A DNA stretch of 64,000 bases from Chimaeribacter coloradensis (GCF_002858715.1 NZ_PJZH01000014.1:1-64000), one strand, 5' to 3'; shown: positions 9,469 through 18,399, numbered from the stretch's first letter. The notes: generated from the sequence alone by a model not told the origin. Numbers and translations: made by a program.

Positions 9469-11202
9469 TTAAAAGTTCAACCCAATGTTGTAATAGATTG
9501 CACTTTCCGCGACATCCTGATCCCTCAATGTGGAAGGTTCAGCCAAAGGCCAGCTCATCGTAAGTGAAGTATTAAAATAGCGGCCTGACGCCTTAACACC
9601 GATGGCAGCACCGGTCATATATTGCGTATGGCAGGCATCAACGCCTGCCGGACAGTTGTCTTTAACAACCCCTAAATCGTAACCAATAAAAGGCGTGATT
9701 TGATTAATGCCAAATTTATTGACATATACCGGGAAGTTAAGGTTATTAGAGAGATAAGCACCGCTATGTACAGACATAAAGCTGTCTTTATAGCCGCGTA
9801 CCGTAAATTCATCACCCACGCTGAATTTCGCGTCGCTGACTGTAATATCAGGGGTATATTGGAAACCAGAGCTCATGTCATAACTGATGCCGACATGATC
9901 ATTACGGTAGAGATCGCGTGACCAGTTCACCATGCCGTTATATTTCACATAGTTCAGGTCAAAGCCCTCCAGATCGGCATCGTCTTTCCAGGCGGCATTA
10001 AACCACGGGGTGCCGGTGGTCACATTCAGATCACCATAGACCCAGCCGCCCAATAACGTCCCTACCCGGTTTACCCCAGCGGTAATGCTGCTATAGCGTT
10101 TGCTGCTGACATCAATAATATCGCCTTCGATCAGGTTCGCGCTGTCACGTGTCTCTAATTTGACATAGCCGCTGGTTTTCCCCAGGGCGTCACGGTGCAG
10201 CAACCGGCTCAATTTCAATGAGTCACGGCTTGAATCCCCTTCGCTATGGTAACCACCATAAAAGCCGCCAATGGTTTTTGCATAACCCGATTTATAGAAC
10301 ATCATGTCCCAGGTCCAATAGCCCAGCGGAAGGCTATAGTTAATGGACCAGGAGTCCTGGTTATCCGGGTTATTTTTCAGATCGTTAAAGGAGTAATAAA
10401 ACCCCAGCACATCATTCAGGCCGAGCGGGTTATTTACGTTCAGGCTGGCATAATATTGCGCCCAGCCATCCGCCTCTGAACCGGAGTTATTGGTACCGAT
10501 GCCGCCGGAAATAGGCTGAACATCTGCCCCTTGCAGGTTTATGGTGGAATAGCCCATCTTTTCATTGGGCACGATGCTCAATTTGTCATTACGTGAGACG
10601 CGCAGCAGGTTATCCAGGCCCTGGTCAATATCCTGGAGGTTAAGCGGCTTGCCTTCTGCAAACGGCATGGCGCTGAACAAGCGCGAGGACTCACGGAATG
10701 TCGGCTTCTTTCCTTCTACACTGAAGTCAGCCACCTTCCCCCACAGCACTTTGAGGTTCAGAATGCCTTCCCGCAGGTTGCCCTGCTGGATAGTCACCAG
10801 ACTGGTGGAGTAACCTTTCCCAATATAAAAATCACTGAGCTCTTTCACCAGCGTCATGATTTCATATTGACCCATTTTGGTATTGATATAGCGATCAATA
10901 ATTTTCTGCCGGGCCGGTGAATCATCGTAGATGTCATCACCTTCGACGTTGATCTCTTTAATCATAAATTGATAGCCGGCACCCGGCTTGCCCAGTTCAG
11001 ATAAAGAGGACCCAACGCCCATCTCTTTTTGGGTAATAATTTCCTTTTCACGCGCCTTCTCCTCCTCAATTGTGAGTTGGTTCTGACGGCGTTCTAATTG
11101 ATCCAGTTCATGCTTTGCGTTATTTGTGGATAACATCGCAGAGTAAGCATTGCCGGAAAGTAATAATACGCCTGCACTAACGCAAAGCATTTTCTTCATC
11201 AT
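9469..11202 (-). CDS. TpsB outer-membrane transporter (FhaC/ShlB/HecB type)
   Basis: 577 residues, close to Bordetella FhaC (about 584). Seen: signal peptide ending near SAYSA; a charged Lys/Glu/Gln helix (about 28-65) like the FhaC plug helix; two POTRA-like segments (about 77-230); then a beta-barrel with the hallmark VRGY at 468-471 in the L6 loop and a terminal aromatic (NIGLNF). An extra Cys pair, C517/C524, sits in a late loop. Family role: Omp85-superfamily pore that binds the TPS domain of its partner in the periplasm and threads it across the outer membrane. It starts ATG-ATG at 11202/11199 with AGGTG upstream. It lies 39 bp after the fimbrial adhesin and 43 bp before the exoprotein gene. 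Confidence 0.93.
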   Translation of the reverse strand: MMKKMLCVSAGVLLLSGNAYSAMLSTNNAKHELDQLERRQNQLTIEEEKAREKEIITQKEMGVGSSLSELGKPGAGYQFMIKEINVEGDDIYDDSPARQKIIDRYINTKMGQYEIMTLVKELSDFYIGKGYSTSLVTIQQGNLREGILNLKVLWGKVADFSVEGKKPTFRESSRLFSAMPFAEGKPLNLQDIDQGLDNLLRVSRNDKLSIVPNEKMGYSTINLQGADVQPISGGIGTNNSGSEADGWAQYYASLNVNNPLGLNDVLGFYYSFNDLKNNPDNQDSWSINYSLPLGYWTWDMMFYKSGYAKTIGGFYGGYHSEGDSSRDSLKLSRLLHRDALGKTSGYVKLETRDSANLIEGDIIDVSSKRYSSITAGVNRVGTLLGGWVYGDLNVTTGTPWFNAAWKDDADLEGFDLNYVKYNGMVNWSRDLYRNDHVGISYDMSSGFQYTPDITVSDAKFSVGDEFTVRGYKDSFMSVHSGAYLSNNLNFPVYVNKFGINQITPFIGYDLGVVKDNCPAGVDACHTQYMTGAAIGVKASGRYFNTSLTMSWPLAEPSTLRDQDVAESAIYYNIGLNF

Positions 11203-11241
11203 GGTAAATTACACCTGTAAAACTTAAGTTATATAAGTTGA

Positions 11242-12222
11242 TTAATCCATGTAGACATCAAAAATGGCATACGTACTAACTTTTCCCGGCGTCATCTTTG
11301 ATGTATCCACAGGCACAATTTGCGCTTTAAACTTCAATGTTTTCTTGCCGGTGACGTTGCCTACATTGGTTGCTTTTGCCTTTTCCCCTGTTACATCGAG
11401 GACCATACCCATACTGCTCATTAATTTAACTTCAACAGATTTGGCACATTCTGTTGTTTCACAATTTTTAATAGCGCCCTTCGCTGCCCCAATACTCTGC
11501 TCCCCGGTAAAGGCTATTTTCACAGGCGTCGTCGCCGGGCAATCAAGCGTCAGGTCAAATTCTTTCAGATCACCTTTAGTGATTTTTTTTGACGCAAAAT
11601 CCGCAACAGAGTAGCTACCTAAATCAACGTTCTGGTAAGTGGTGAGAATGGCACAAGATTTGGGCCTGATATCCACAGCACTGGAGAGAACCACGTTCAT
11701 TAATGTCAGCGGTGTGCCGGGGTCTGTATCTGCCGTGACCTCAACTTTGCCAATTTCACCGGCAGGAATAGTGCCGGTCTGAATAGTGCCGGTCTGAATA
11801 AATTCCAGCTTAACGGTATCGGCACGCTCACTGCACGACCCATTACACGGATAGGCCGTAGGAAAATAGGCCGAACGCGAAGAGGGCCAGCTTAGCCTGA
11901 TCCCCAACCCAGGAATATTCGTCTGATACACGTTAGGCACCGTGGACTCTGTCGAAAATTCCGGGCGGGTATATTTAGAACGCCAGGTATTTCTTATATT
12001 TGAGCCGCAGTTATAACTGATCCCGGGTGCCCGTATTTCAGCCGAGCCGAGCACCGTGCCTTGTGTACCGTTACTGGCTGGGCGCAAGGTCGGAATGGTT
12101 ATTGCAATGTTCATTACGGAGCCGGATGTAATGGAGCAGTTATTCACAGCGGCCGCAGGCAATGCATAAAAACCAAGCCCTGCCGCTGCAATACACACTA
12201 TTTTCATTAATGATTTAAACAT
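11242..12222 (-). CDS. Fimbrial tip adhesin (two-domain, Bordetella FimD position)
   Basis: 326 residues. Signal peptide about 1-25 (PAAA|VNN). The first half, with three Cys between about 28 and 115 and a further CNGSCS pair, is a variable binding domain. The second half from about residue 187 (KSCAILTTYQNVDLGSY) has pilin-domain signatures: Cys pairs, DLTLDCP and a C-terminal beta strand ending YAIFDVYMD with the penultimate Tyr. Family role: tip subunit that binds a host or surface ligand and caps the fibre. A strong AGGAGG lies 7 bases before the ATG. A perfect 15-bp direct repeat (11766-11780, 11781-11795) duplicates IQTGT. Receptor unknown. It sits between usher and tpsB, the place fimD holds before fhaC in Bordetella. 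Confidence 0.85.
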   Translation of the reverse strand: MFKSLMKIVCIAAAGLGFYALPAAAVNNCSITSGSVMNIAITIPTLRPASNGTQGTVLGSAEIRAPGISYNCGSNIRNTWRSKYTRPEFSTESTVPNVYQTNIPGLGIRLSWPSSRSAYFPTAYPCNGSCSERADTVKLEFIQTGTIQTGTIPAGEIGKVEVTADTDPGTPLTLMNVVLSSAVDIRPKSCAILTTYQNVDLGSYSVADFASKKITKGDLKEFDLTLDCPATTPVKIAFTGEQSIGAAKGAIKNCETTECAKSVEVKLMSSMGMVLDVTGEKAKATNVGNVTGKKTLKFKAQIVPVDTSKMTPGKVSTYAIFDVYMD

Positions 12223-12255
12223 AACGCGTCCTCCTGCCCCTTTCAGGGCAGTGAT

Positions 12256-14853
12256 TTATTTTTTACAGATCAGGTGCTGGGTAGGAATATCTTCTTGAGA
12301 TTCAGTCTGGACTTTCTTCGCGACCTTATAATCAATGGTACATTCGCCCTTCTCTTTCCCTGTCGTCCAGTTCACCCGTAACATGCTGGATGTTTTATCT
12401 TGCGGCAGGCTTAACATGGCGCGGCCACCCTGGCCTACAATCCCCAGCACCTCATCGCCATCATCTTTAATGGTGGCGCCATAAGGAATATATTTCCCAT
12501 CGGCCCGGTTAATCTGGACAAATTGCGTTGAAGTAATCTTGGTATCCAGTTTAATTTTTACGGATGCGCCGGCGGTCGGCACGGTTTGTAATTTTGATTC
12601 ACCAAACTCCACGCCTATTGGCGCACCTTTAGCTTCAACATAAACTTCGTTATATTGATAAGGGCTTAAAGAAGAGATAATGGCATAACCATTTTCAGCG
12701 ACGGTTGAGGTCAAATCCGGGTAAATATGTGCTCCCGTAGCCCCTTTTGCCTCGACGATGCCAAATGTATTACCTAATGATGAGGTATAGTTTACCCCGC
12801 CCCCGTGGATAACCATCCCACCGCTGGCGTTCATGGAGGCGGTATAGGAGGTTTCTGTCTGGCTATAGGTGACGTTGCCTTGTGCACGGCTGCCGTTATA
12901 TCCCATGCTGAGCCCAAAATTGGTCTGGTGCTCCTGGGCATGATCAAACCAGGTGCCATAATCGAACTGGTTATATTCACCGGCAGTGCCATATAACGAG
13001 GTTCGGATTTTCGCATCCTGATTGCTATAGCTGACCGCGGCATTCAGCGTCGGCACTTTTGAGTGCAATGTCCCGAACGGAACTGACATGCCTAAATAGA
13101 TGGCCCGATCTTCAACACCGTCTTCATCAATGGTTTTACTGACATTGATGCTGTAACTCATGGACCGCCATGAGTTGGAATAACCGAATTGATAGCTGCT
13201 TTGTGTATTACGGCTGTAGCGGCTGTCCCAGACGCGGCCATAATAACCCGAGGCAAACACGCTGCCCCAGCCTGGTGCCAGTGACTGGCTGATGTTTACT
13301 TCAATTTTGTCGCGATAGTTTTCCGGCAAATAGCTGTTGTCACCGGTTTCCAACGCTTCTTCGGTTAACAGCGCATCCATTAATGAGTAATAGTTCTGGC
13401 TGGAATAGCGATACCCCGCCAGGCTTAAGTTAGTGCCGGTCTGGTCAATATATTTTGCCAGGCTGACTTTCAGGCTCATATTGCAGAAGCTGTCACACGG
13501 CTGCTCTTGCTCGTTTTCAAATGAGGTAAAAGAGCGCGTTAAATCGATGCCTAACGCCCCGACGGGGGTATTGATCGCCATCCCCCCCATTAATGCTGCG
13601 TAGTCGCCCGGTGCCGTTACCTGGCCACCGCCATAGAGTGTGACGCTGTTATTCAGGCCATACTGATAGGTACCTTCCATCAATATGGGCGTATTACGCA
13701 GCGAATCACTGCGTACTTCCCCTACTGTTGCCGAGAATTTTGACGTCCCTGGGCGCAGCAGCATCGGCAGGCTGGCATAGGGGGTGATAAAGGTGCGGGT
13801 TTTTCCGTTGCTCTCATTAATGGTGACTTCTAAATCGCCGCCGTAGCCGGTGGCGTACAGGTCATCAATAACGAACTCGCCCGGCGGCACGCTCATTTCA
13901 CGGATCAGGTTGCCGTTCTGTTTGATGGTGACGCGGGCGTTAGTATCTGCCACACCACGCACAATCGGGGCATAGCCCTGCAGCGACTGCGGCAGCATCC
14001 GCTCATCGCTTATCAGGCTTACGCCGCGCAGGGCGACGGTATCAAACAACGTCCCGGAGGTATTGATATCCCCGGCCGTGAATTCCGCTTTCAGCGGAAT
14101 AATGGCGCGCTGCACATAGGAGGAGAGATGGCTCCATTGAGTGCCGGTGTCATCATTGGTGTTGACGTTATCATAGGTATAAAGGCGCCAGGCTCCCCAC
14201 TTTAACGATGAAAGCAAGCTGCCATAGTAGTAACTGGCGGCTGTATGATCGTCATATTGCGTCCGGGTTGCGCTGACATTATAACTGGCCGAAAATGAAG
14301 GCACGCCTTCATCCCACAGCATAGGGTTGATATACCCTTCTGGGTTATTATTTAAAAAGCGCTGCGGAATAGTAATCTGCAGGATTTCTTCATCGGCATC
14401 ATAATTTGTCGTTGCACCAGGGATAAGATCCTTGATTAAAATGCAGGCGCTATTTTGCCAGCCGGATGACAGCTTTTCCGTATTCACATCCATTTTAAGC
14501 AGCATGTCTGCTGACAAACAGGGCTCTACGCTACCGGCGGAATCCTTCACAAAGTTAATATGATGCGTGCCGAACGATTTCTTGTTACGCATTACCTCAA
14601 CAAAGTATGTGCCTGGTTGTGTTGTAGGCTCACCGTCATAAATACTGAAATCTGTCCCTTCGTTATAGGCGTTAGCAAAACCGCGGTTAAATCTCACCGC
14701 ATTTTTTTTAGGGGCGGCCTTCCCCCTATTAACAGGTTGGGCATCTCCCGTATTCAGGATGTTGCTTTCATTTGCATAGTTTACCGCCGGGTATACGCTC
14801 AGGCTGCCAACTACCAATGACAGGGCTATTTTCCCTCCTTGTCCAACCCGCAT
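12256..14853 (-). CDS. Fimbrial outer-membrane usher
   Basis: 865 residues, the usual usher size (800-880). Signal peptide about 1-28, an N-terminal chaperone-binding domain with YDGE and a Cys pair (SVEPCL / SACILIKDL), then the pore region with GDINTSG, LRGVSLISDERMLP and GYAPIVRGVA, which are classic usher motifs, then the plug and C-terminal domains ending GECTIDYKVAKK. Role: docks chaperone-subunit complexes, catalyses donor-strand exchange and threads the fibre out. GAGG 10 bases upstream supports ATG at 14853. Lies 35 bp after the chaperone gene and 33 bp before the adhesin gene. Confidence 0.95.
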   Translation of the reverse strand: MRVGQGGKIALSLVVGSLSVYPAVNYANESNILNTGDAQPVNRGKAAPKKNAVRFNRGFANAYNEGTDFSIYDGEPTTQPGTYFVEVMRNKKSFGTHHINFVKDSAGSVEPCLSADMLLKMDVNTEKLSSGWQNSACILIKDLIPGATTNYDADEEILQITIPQRFLNNNPEGYINPMLWDEGVPSFSASYNVSATRTQYDDHTAASYYYGSLLSSLKWGAWRLYTYDNVNTNDDTGTQWSHLSSYVQRAIIPLKAEFTAGDINTSGTLFDTVALRGVSLISDERMLPQSLQGYAPIVRGVADTNARVTIKQNGNLIREMSVPPGEFVIDDLYATGYGGDLEVTINESNGKTRTFITPYASLPMLLRPGTSKFSATVGEVRSDSLRNTPILMEGTYQYGLNNSVTLYGGGQVTAPGDYAALMGGMAINTPVGALGIDLTRSFTSFENEQEQPCDSFCNMSLKVSLAKYIDQTGTNLSLAGYRYSSQNYYSLMDALLTEEALETGDNSYLPENYRDKIEVNISQSLAPGWGSVFASGYYGRVWDSRYSRNTQSSYQFGYSNSWRSMSYSINVSKTIDEDGVEDRAIYLGMSVPFGTLHSKVPTLNAAVSYSNQDAKIRTSLYGTAGEYNQFDYGTWFDHAQEHQTNFGLSMGYNGSRAQGNVTYSQTETSYTASMNASGGMVIHGGGVNYTSSLGNTFGIVEAKGATGAHIYPDLTSTVAENGYAIISSLSPYQYNEVYVEAKGAPIGVEFGESKLQTVPTAGASVKIKLDTKITSTQFVQINRADGKYIPYGATIKDDGDEVLGIVGQGGRAMLSLPQDKTSSMLRVNWTTGKEKGECTIDYKVAKKVQTESQEDIPTQHLICKK

Positions 14854-14888
14854 TTTATCTTTTCCTCACTCATGAAAATTTTGGCAAC

Positions 14889-15605
14889 TTAAAATTGCTT
14901 ATCCACATAGGCACCTAGATCGGTGATGAAGGTATATTCAAGTACCGGCTTAGCCGTTTTATTTTTGGTTTTAAATGAAAATGTTTTTTTACTGAAAGGT
15001 TCAACCATGTCACCGTTAATCAGCGTTTTTTCATCACCCTTAATCACCAGCCGGGAAAAAGAGACATGGAAAGGCGAACTGTTTTCACAGCTATAGGTAT
15101 AACCGTCCGCAGTGGGCGTCATGCTCCACTTTAAATTTTCCCCAGCCTGGATTTCATCGCCTTTTAAGCCTGCCGGGCGGTAAAAGAATTTCAGGCGGGT
15201 ACGGAAAGCCAGATTAAGCAGATTTTTATCTTGTTGTGAGGCATCTTCCGGCGGAATATCCAGGAAGTTAACCCACAGCACGCTTTCACGATCTTTGGGG
15301 TATTTGTTTACCGTATCCTGCGTCTGGAATATGCGGAACGTTTTCCCTTTGCCTTCATTAACCCGTGCCATCGGCGGTGTAATAACAAACGGCAGGTCTT
15401 CTTTATCGGCAACACCCGATTCCGCACGGCTGTCCAGCCAGACCTGAACTAAGCTCGGCGTGTTGCCAACGTTATTTACACGGATAGCCTGCTCTTTATC
15501 CTTCGCATTGAAAATAATCCGGGTTCCCATAATTTGGATAGAAGCAAAAGAAGGAAGTGCTGTTGCGGACAAAAGCGAAATAAGTAAAAGCGTTTTCAGT
15601 TTCAT
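14889..15605 (-). CDS. Periplasmic fimbrial chaperone (PapD family)
   Basis: 238 residues with signal peptide about 1-21 (PSFA|SIQ). Two Ig-like domains. Seen: GTRIIF with Arg29 and RTRLKFFYRP with Lys139, the Arg/Lys pair that anchors subunit C-termini, and the signature DRESVLWVNFLDIPP (105-119). Role: folds pilus subunits by donor-strand complementation and delivers them to the usher. It is separated from the major pilin gene by 47 bp holding a strong hairpin. One 60-base sample inside it (14941-15000) is only 30% G+C by direct count, well below the neighbouring core genes. Confidence 0.95.
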   Translation of the reverse strand: MKLKTLLLISLLSATALPSFASIQIMGTRIIFNAKDKEQAIRVNNVGNTPSLVQVWLDSRAESGVADKEDLPFVITPPMARVNEGKGKTFRIFQTQDTVNKYPKDRESVLWVNFLDIPPEDASQQDKNLLNLAFRTRLKFFYRPAGLKGDEIQAGENLKWSMTPTADGYTYSCENSSPFHVSFSRLVIKGDEKTLINGDMVEPFSKKTFSFKTKNKTAKPVLEYTFITDLGAYVDKQF

Positions 15606-15624
15606 AACATTGGCTCAAATAGAT

Positions 15625-15650
15625 AAATAAGGGGGACGCCCCCCTTATTT
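15625..15650 (-). terminator. Intercistronic hairpin between major pilin and chaperone genes
   Basis: Perfect 11-bp stem AAATAAGGGGG / CCCCCTTATTT (15625-15635 with 15640-15650) and 4-base loop, just after the pilin stop codon. No good T-run follows on the minus strand, so it is more likely a 3' stabiliser or partial attenuator that keeps pilin mRNA above that of the assembly genes, as seen in other fimbrial operons (inference). Confidence 0.75.
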
Positions 15651-15652
15651 AA

Positions 15653-16228
15653 TTAGTTGTAAATAATGGAATAAACGACATTGGTGCTGACTTTACCGGC
15701 CGAAGCGGCGCCGCCAGTTGCAACGTATTGCGCCCAGTAATCAAACTTAGCAGTATTGTTTGAAATCTGTTTGCCTTGGGTAGGATCGGTAATCTGCTGG
15801 TTAAGATTAATTGCTTTCAGTTTTTCATCTGTCAGCCCTACCTGTACATTTTTAGCCGCACCCGCATCGGTAAAGTTTTTCAGGTTACCGGTGACTGGGT
15901 CAATATTAAGGCTGAGTGCACGTTCAAAAGAAACGTTGGCATATTTCCCATTCGGGCATTGTGCCCCGCTCAGTTTAATATAGAACGGTGTATCACCCGC
16001 ACGCATCTTGTCAGTTTTTAAGGCAGTGACACTTACTGGTTTCAGTTTTACAGTGAAATCACCGTTGGTGCTTTCACCTGTGTCATCACCAACAACAACC
16101 GTACAGGTTGCATCACTAATATCACCCGTGAAGGTGATGGTGCCATCTTCAGCGCTGACTGCTGTTGCACTTACCAGTAGACAAACGGGTAACATTAATG
16201 CTTTCATACGCTTAGTGACAATACTCAT
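15653..16228 (-). CDS. Major fimbrial subunit (pilin)
   Basis: 191 residues. Signal peptide about 1-26 (AVSA|EDG). Mature protein begins DGTITFTGDISDATC, with the pilin disulphide Cys42/Cys91, and ends KVSTNVVYSIIYN with the Tyr-rich donor-strand C-terminus. From memory, motifs AGDTPFYIKL, NVQVGL and YWAQYVATGG recall Bordetella Fim2/Fim3 rather than type 1 FimA. Forms the shaft of the fibre. First gene of the operon; GGAGA 6 bases before the ATG supports this start (an ATG at codon 8 is an alternative). Promoter lies in the AT-rich region upstream. Confidence 0.92.
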   Translation of the reverse strand: MSIVTKRMKALMLPVCLLVSATAVSAEDGTITFTGDISDATCTVVVGDDTGESTNGDFTVKLKPVSVTALKTDKMRAGDTPFYIKLSGAQCPNGKYANVSFERALSLNIDPVTGNLKNFTDAGAAKNVQVGLTDEKLKAINLNQQITDPTQGKQISNNTAKFDYWAQYVATGGAASAGKVSTNVVYSIIYN

Positions 16229-16955
16229 TATACTTCTCCTTTACATAGGCCAATTTCCTAAGGAGAGAAATAATAGGAAAACACTAAGAATACATATATG
16301 GCGAGCTGCCTAAAAAAGGCAGGGAAATACCTTAAAAATATTTACTTGGCTCATGATTTTTATTGTGAACATAGAGAAACCTGATTAAATAAACCTGTTC
16401 ACCTAAAACGATTAACAATAACTCCATCTAACAGAGGGAAGCAGGAATTAATTTTATGATTAATATTACGGTATTTTAATAAAATTTTAACCTCGATTTT
16501 CTCTTCAAAAATAAAAATGACTTACTAAATAATACGTTAGCTAACGGTTCTTTTCCCTTACCTTATCCTCAGTTTTTCAGAAAGGTCAAAGCGCTCTGTC
16601 TTTAAGGCTTTCACCTGTTTACCGTCATGAAAAACCTGACACGTAATTAAATTCACTTCGTTTTACTGGCAATTACTTTTTATTTAATTTTTGCCAAAAC
16701 AAATCGTCTCTTTGTCTATTAACAGGATCGACTAACGTCCAGCCTTATGGGACGGATGGGTGCCGGTAACACAGGCTGTGCGTTCACTTCTGCACAATAA
16801 AATATGTGCCGGTGAAATACCTTGTTACTGCCTGAATGCGTATATGAGTGACTGATTTTGCGGGGAATTATAGATGAAGCCCCCAAAGCGGGTGGCGGAT
16901 ACGAAAAGTAATAACTAGGCTTAGTTCATCAGCAAATCATCATAAGGAGGACACG
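16229..16955. other. Intergenic region between fimbrial operon and yhbO (727 bp, AT-rich)
   Basis: Divergent promoter region; no convincing gene. It should hold the fimbrial promoter (minus) and the yhbO promoter (plus). Seen: a small hairpin CTGCC-N7-GGCAG at 16306-16322 in the presumed pilin 5' leader; a perfect 12-bp palindrome CGTTAGCTAACG at 16535-16546; runs of A/T between 16441 and 16700. I looked for inverted repeats of the kind that flank fim phase-switch elements and for an adjacent recombinase gene and found neither. No -35/-10 pair is clear enough to call. Confidence 0.6.
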
Positions 16956-17477
16956 ATGTCGAACAAGAAAATTGCGGTACTCATCACCGATGAATTTGAA
17001 GATGCAGAATTTACTTCCCCTGCGGAGGCCTATAAAAAGGCGGGCCATCAGGTTATTACTATTGAAAAGAAAGCCGGTAATGTAGTGAAAGGTAAGCAAG
17101 GTGAAGCGAGCGTCATTATTGATAAATCCATTGATGACGTGAAGGTAGAAGAGTTTGACGCCCTGCTGCTGCCCGGCGGGCATTCACCGGATTCTCTGCG
17201 CGGAGATGACCGGTTTGTCGAGTTCACCAAAAAATTCTCAGACAGCGGTAAACCTGTCTTTGCTATCTGCCACGGGCCACAGTTGTTGATCAGTGCAGAT
17301 GTGCTGCGTGGGCGAAAGGCCACGACAGTGAAACCGGTGGTGGTAGATGTGAAAAATGCCGGGGCTGATTTTTACGATCGGGAAGTCGTGGTTGATAACG
17401 ATACGCTGGTCACCAGCCGCACACCAGACGATCTGCCGGCCTTTAACCGCGAAGCCTTGCGGATTCTGGCGAAGTAA
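16956..17477 (+). CDS. yhbO: YhbO, DJ-1/PfpI-family protein/nucleotide deglycase
   Basis: 173 residues (E. coli 172). Single DJ-1/PfpI domain with the nucleophile elbow AICHGPQ: Cys105, His106; acidic TDEFEDAEF near the N-terminus supplies the Glu. Family role: repairs methylglyoxal/glyoxal-glycated proteins and nucleotides, cytoplasmic, part of general stress protection. AAGGAGG 7 bases before ATG is a strong ribosome site. Monocistronic: its own terminator follows at 17511, and yhbP converges. Confidence 0.95.
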   Translation: MSNKKIAVLITDEFEDAEFTSPAEAYKKAGHQVITIEKKAGNVVKGKQGEASVIIDKSIDDVKVEEFDALLLPGGHSPDSLRGDDRFVEFTKKFSDSGKPVFAICHGPQLLISADVLRGRKATTVKPVVVDVKNAGADFYDREVVVDNDTLVTSRTPDDLPAFNREALRILAK

Positions 17478-17510
17478 GTGACGTAGATAAGCAGAAACGT
17501 TGATGCAGAG

Positions 17511-17534
17511 AGGCCGCATAATGCGGCCTTTTTT
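17511..17534. terminator. Rho-independent terminator after yhbO
   Basis: Stem AGGCCGCAT / ATGCGGCCT followed by T6 on the plus strand. It abuts the stop codon of converging yhbP. Confidence 0.85.
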
Positions 17535-17970
17535 ATGCCTGGGTTTCACGCTGCCAGTGAATTTTTTTACCAAACCCCAGCGTGTTATCCGTCATTTTTA
17601 TCGCATCCAGGGACAATCGCCAAAGGGGCGAAGGCATCGCACGGGCGACCGGGAACTGTTTGCAGTAAAGTGCCCTGCCTGCCTGCTCTTCGTCACCGGT
17701 CAGCTGAATAACGCGGCCACTGTATTGAATGCCCTTAATCAGCGCCACCGTTTTCGGCTGAGCCGCTATGGTGCCGCTGACGCGGGGCTGTTTCGCCATC
17801 AGCGTACCGTGCCGGGTTTTCAGCTCTGTCATCAGCAACAGGGCCATCTGATCCGGTTCCACCACATAAAAACAGTTGGCGCACCAGAGATCCCCTTCGG
17901 CTGCCGCGCAGAGCGTCAGGACATGATACTTTTTCAGGTATTGCTCAATTACTGCTTGATCATCAGTCAT
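17533..17970 (-). CDS. yhbP: YhbP, UPF0306 family (FMN-binding split-barrel fold)
   Basis: 145 residues (E. coli 147). Conserved small protein related to the pyridoxamine-phosphate-oxidase/flavin reductase split barrel; function unknown. Recognisable stretches are LWCANCFYV near residue 30 and the middle segment IKGIQYSGRV. It keeps the yhbO-yhbP neighbourhood of E. coli but points the other way from yhbO. Its stop codon lies inside the yhbO terminator. Confidence 0.9.
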   Translation of the reverse strand: MTDDQAVIEQYLKKYHVLTLCAAAEGDLWCANCFYVVEPDQMALLLMTELKTRHGTLMAKQPRVSGTIAAQPKTVALIKGIQYSGRVIQLTGDEEQAGRALYCKQFPVARAMPSPLWRLSLDAIKMTDNTLGFGKKIHWQRETQA

Positions 17971-18057
17971 CTGCTGACGTTTCCCCCTTAAAATTTATGG
18001 CCTGCCCGGCGCACCTGACAGCTGGAAGCCATCTGCCAACTGGTTTACCCTAGTGCG

Positions 18058-18399
18058 ATGATGAATGATGATCAAAACCCCACCATGAGTCACCCTCTGC
18101 CTGCCGCCCTGTGGCACCTTTATATACTGCGTACCGCGGCAGGCCTGCTGTATACCGGCATCACCACGGACGTGCCGCGCCGTCTGGCACAGCACCAATG
18201 CGGCAAAGGTGCCAAGGCGTTACGCGGAAAAGGGCCGCTGACGCTGATGTTCCACTGCGCCGTTGGGGATCGCTCCGCCGCACTGAAGATGGAATACCGC
18301 ATCAAACAGCTTTCCCGCGGCCAAAAAGAGAGGCTGGTAAGTGACCAGCCTCATGATCTTACACGTTATATGGCGCAGCCCCGCCGGGTGCCCGCTTAA
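18058..18399 (+). CDS. yhbQ: YhbQ, GIY-YIG nuclease superfamily protein
   Basis: 113 residues as drawn (E. coli 100). The GIY-YIG core is [20 protein letters not shown], with YTG replacing YIG, followed by [19 protein letters not shown] as in E. coli YhbQ. Biochemically poorly known DNA-end or structure-specific nuclease family. The start is uncertain: ATG at 18058, 18061 or 18085 all lack a good ribosome site; homology would fit 18061 or later. Its 3' end overlaps the 3' end of convergent yhbS by 4 bp. Confidence 0.85.
   Translation: MMNDDQNPTMSHPLPAALWHLYILRTAAGLLYTGITTDVPRRLAQHQCGKGAKALRGKGPLTLMFHCAVGDRSAALKMEYRIKQLSRGQKERLVSDQPHDLTRYMAQPRRVPA

Noticed and set aside
16229-16955. Invertible fim-type phase switch
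   Set aside because: No matching inverted repeats flanking a promoter segment and no recombinase gene nearby.
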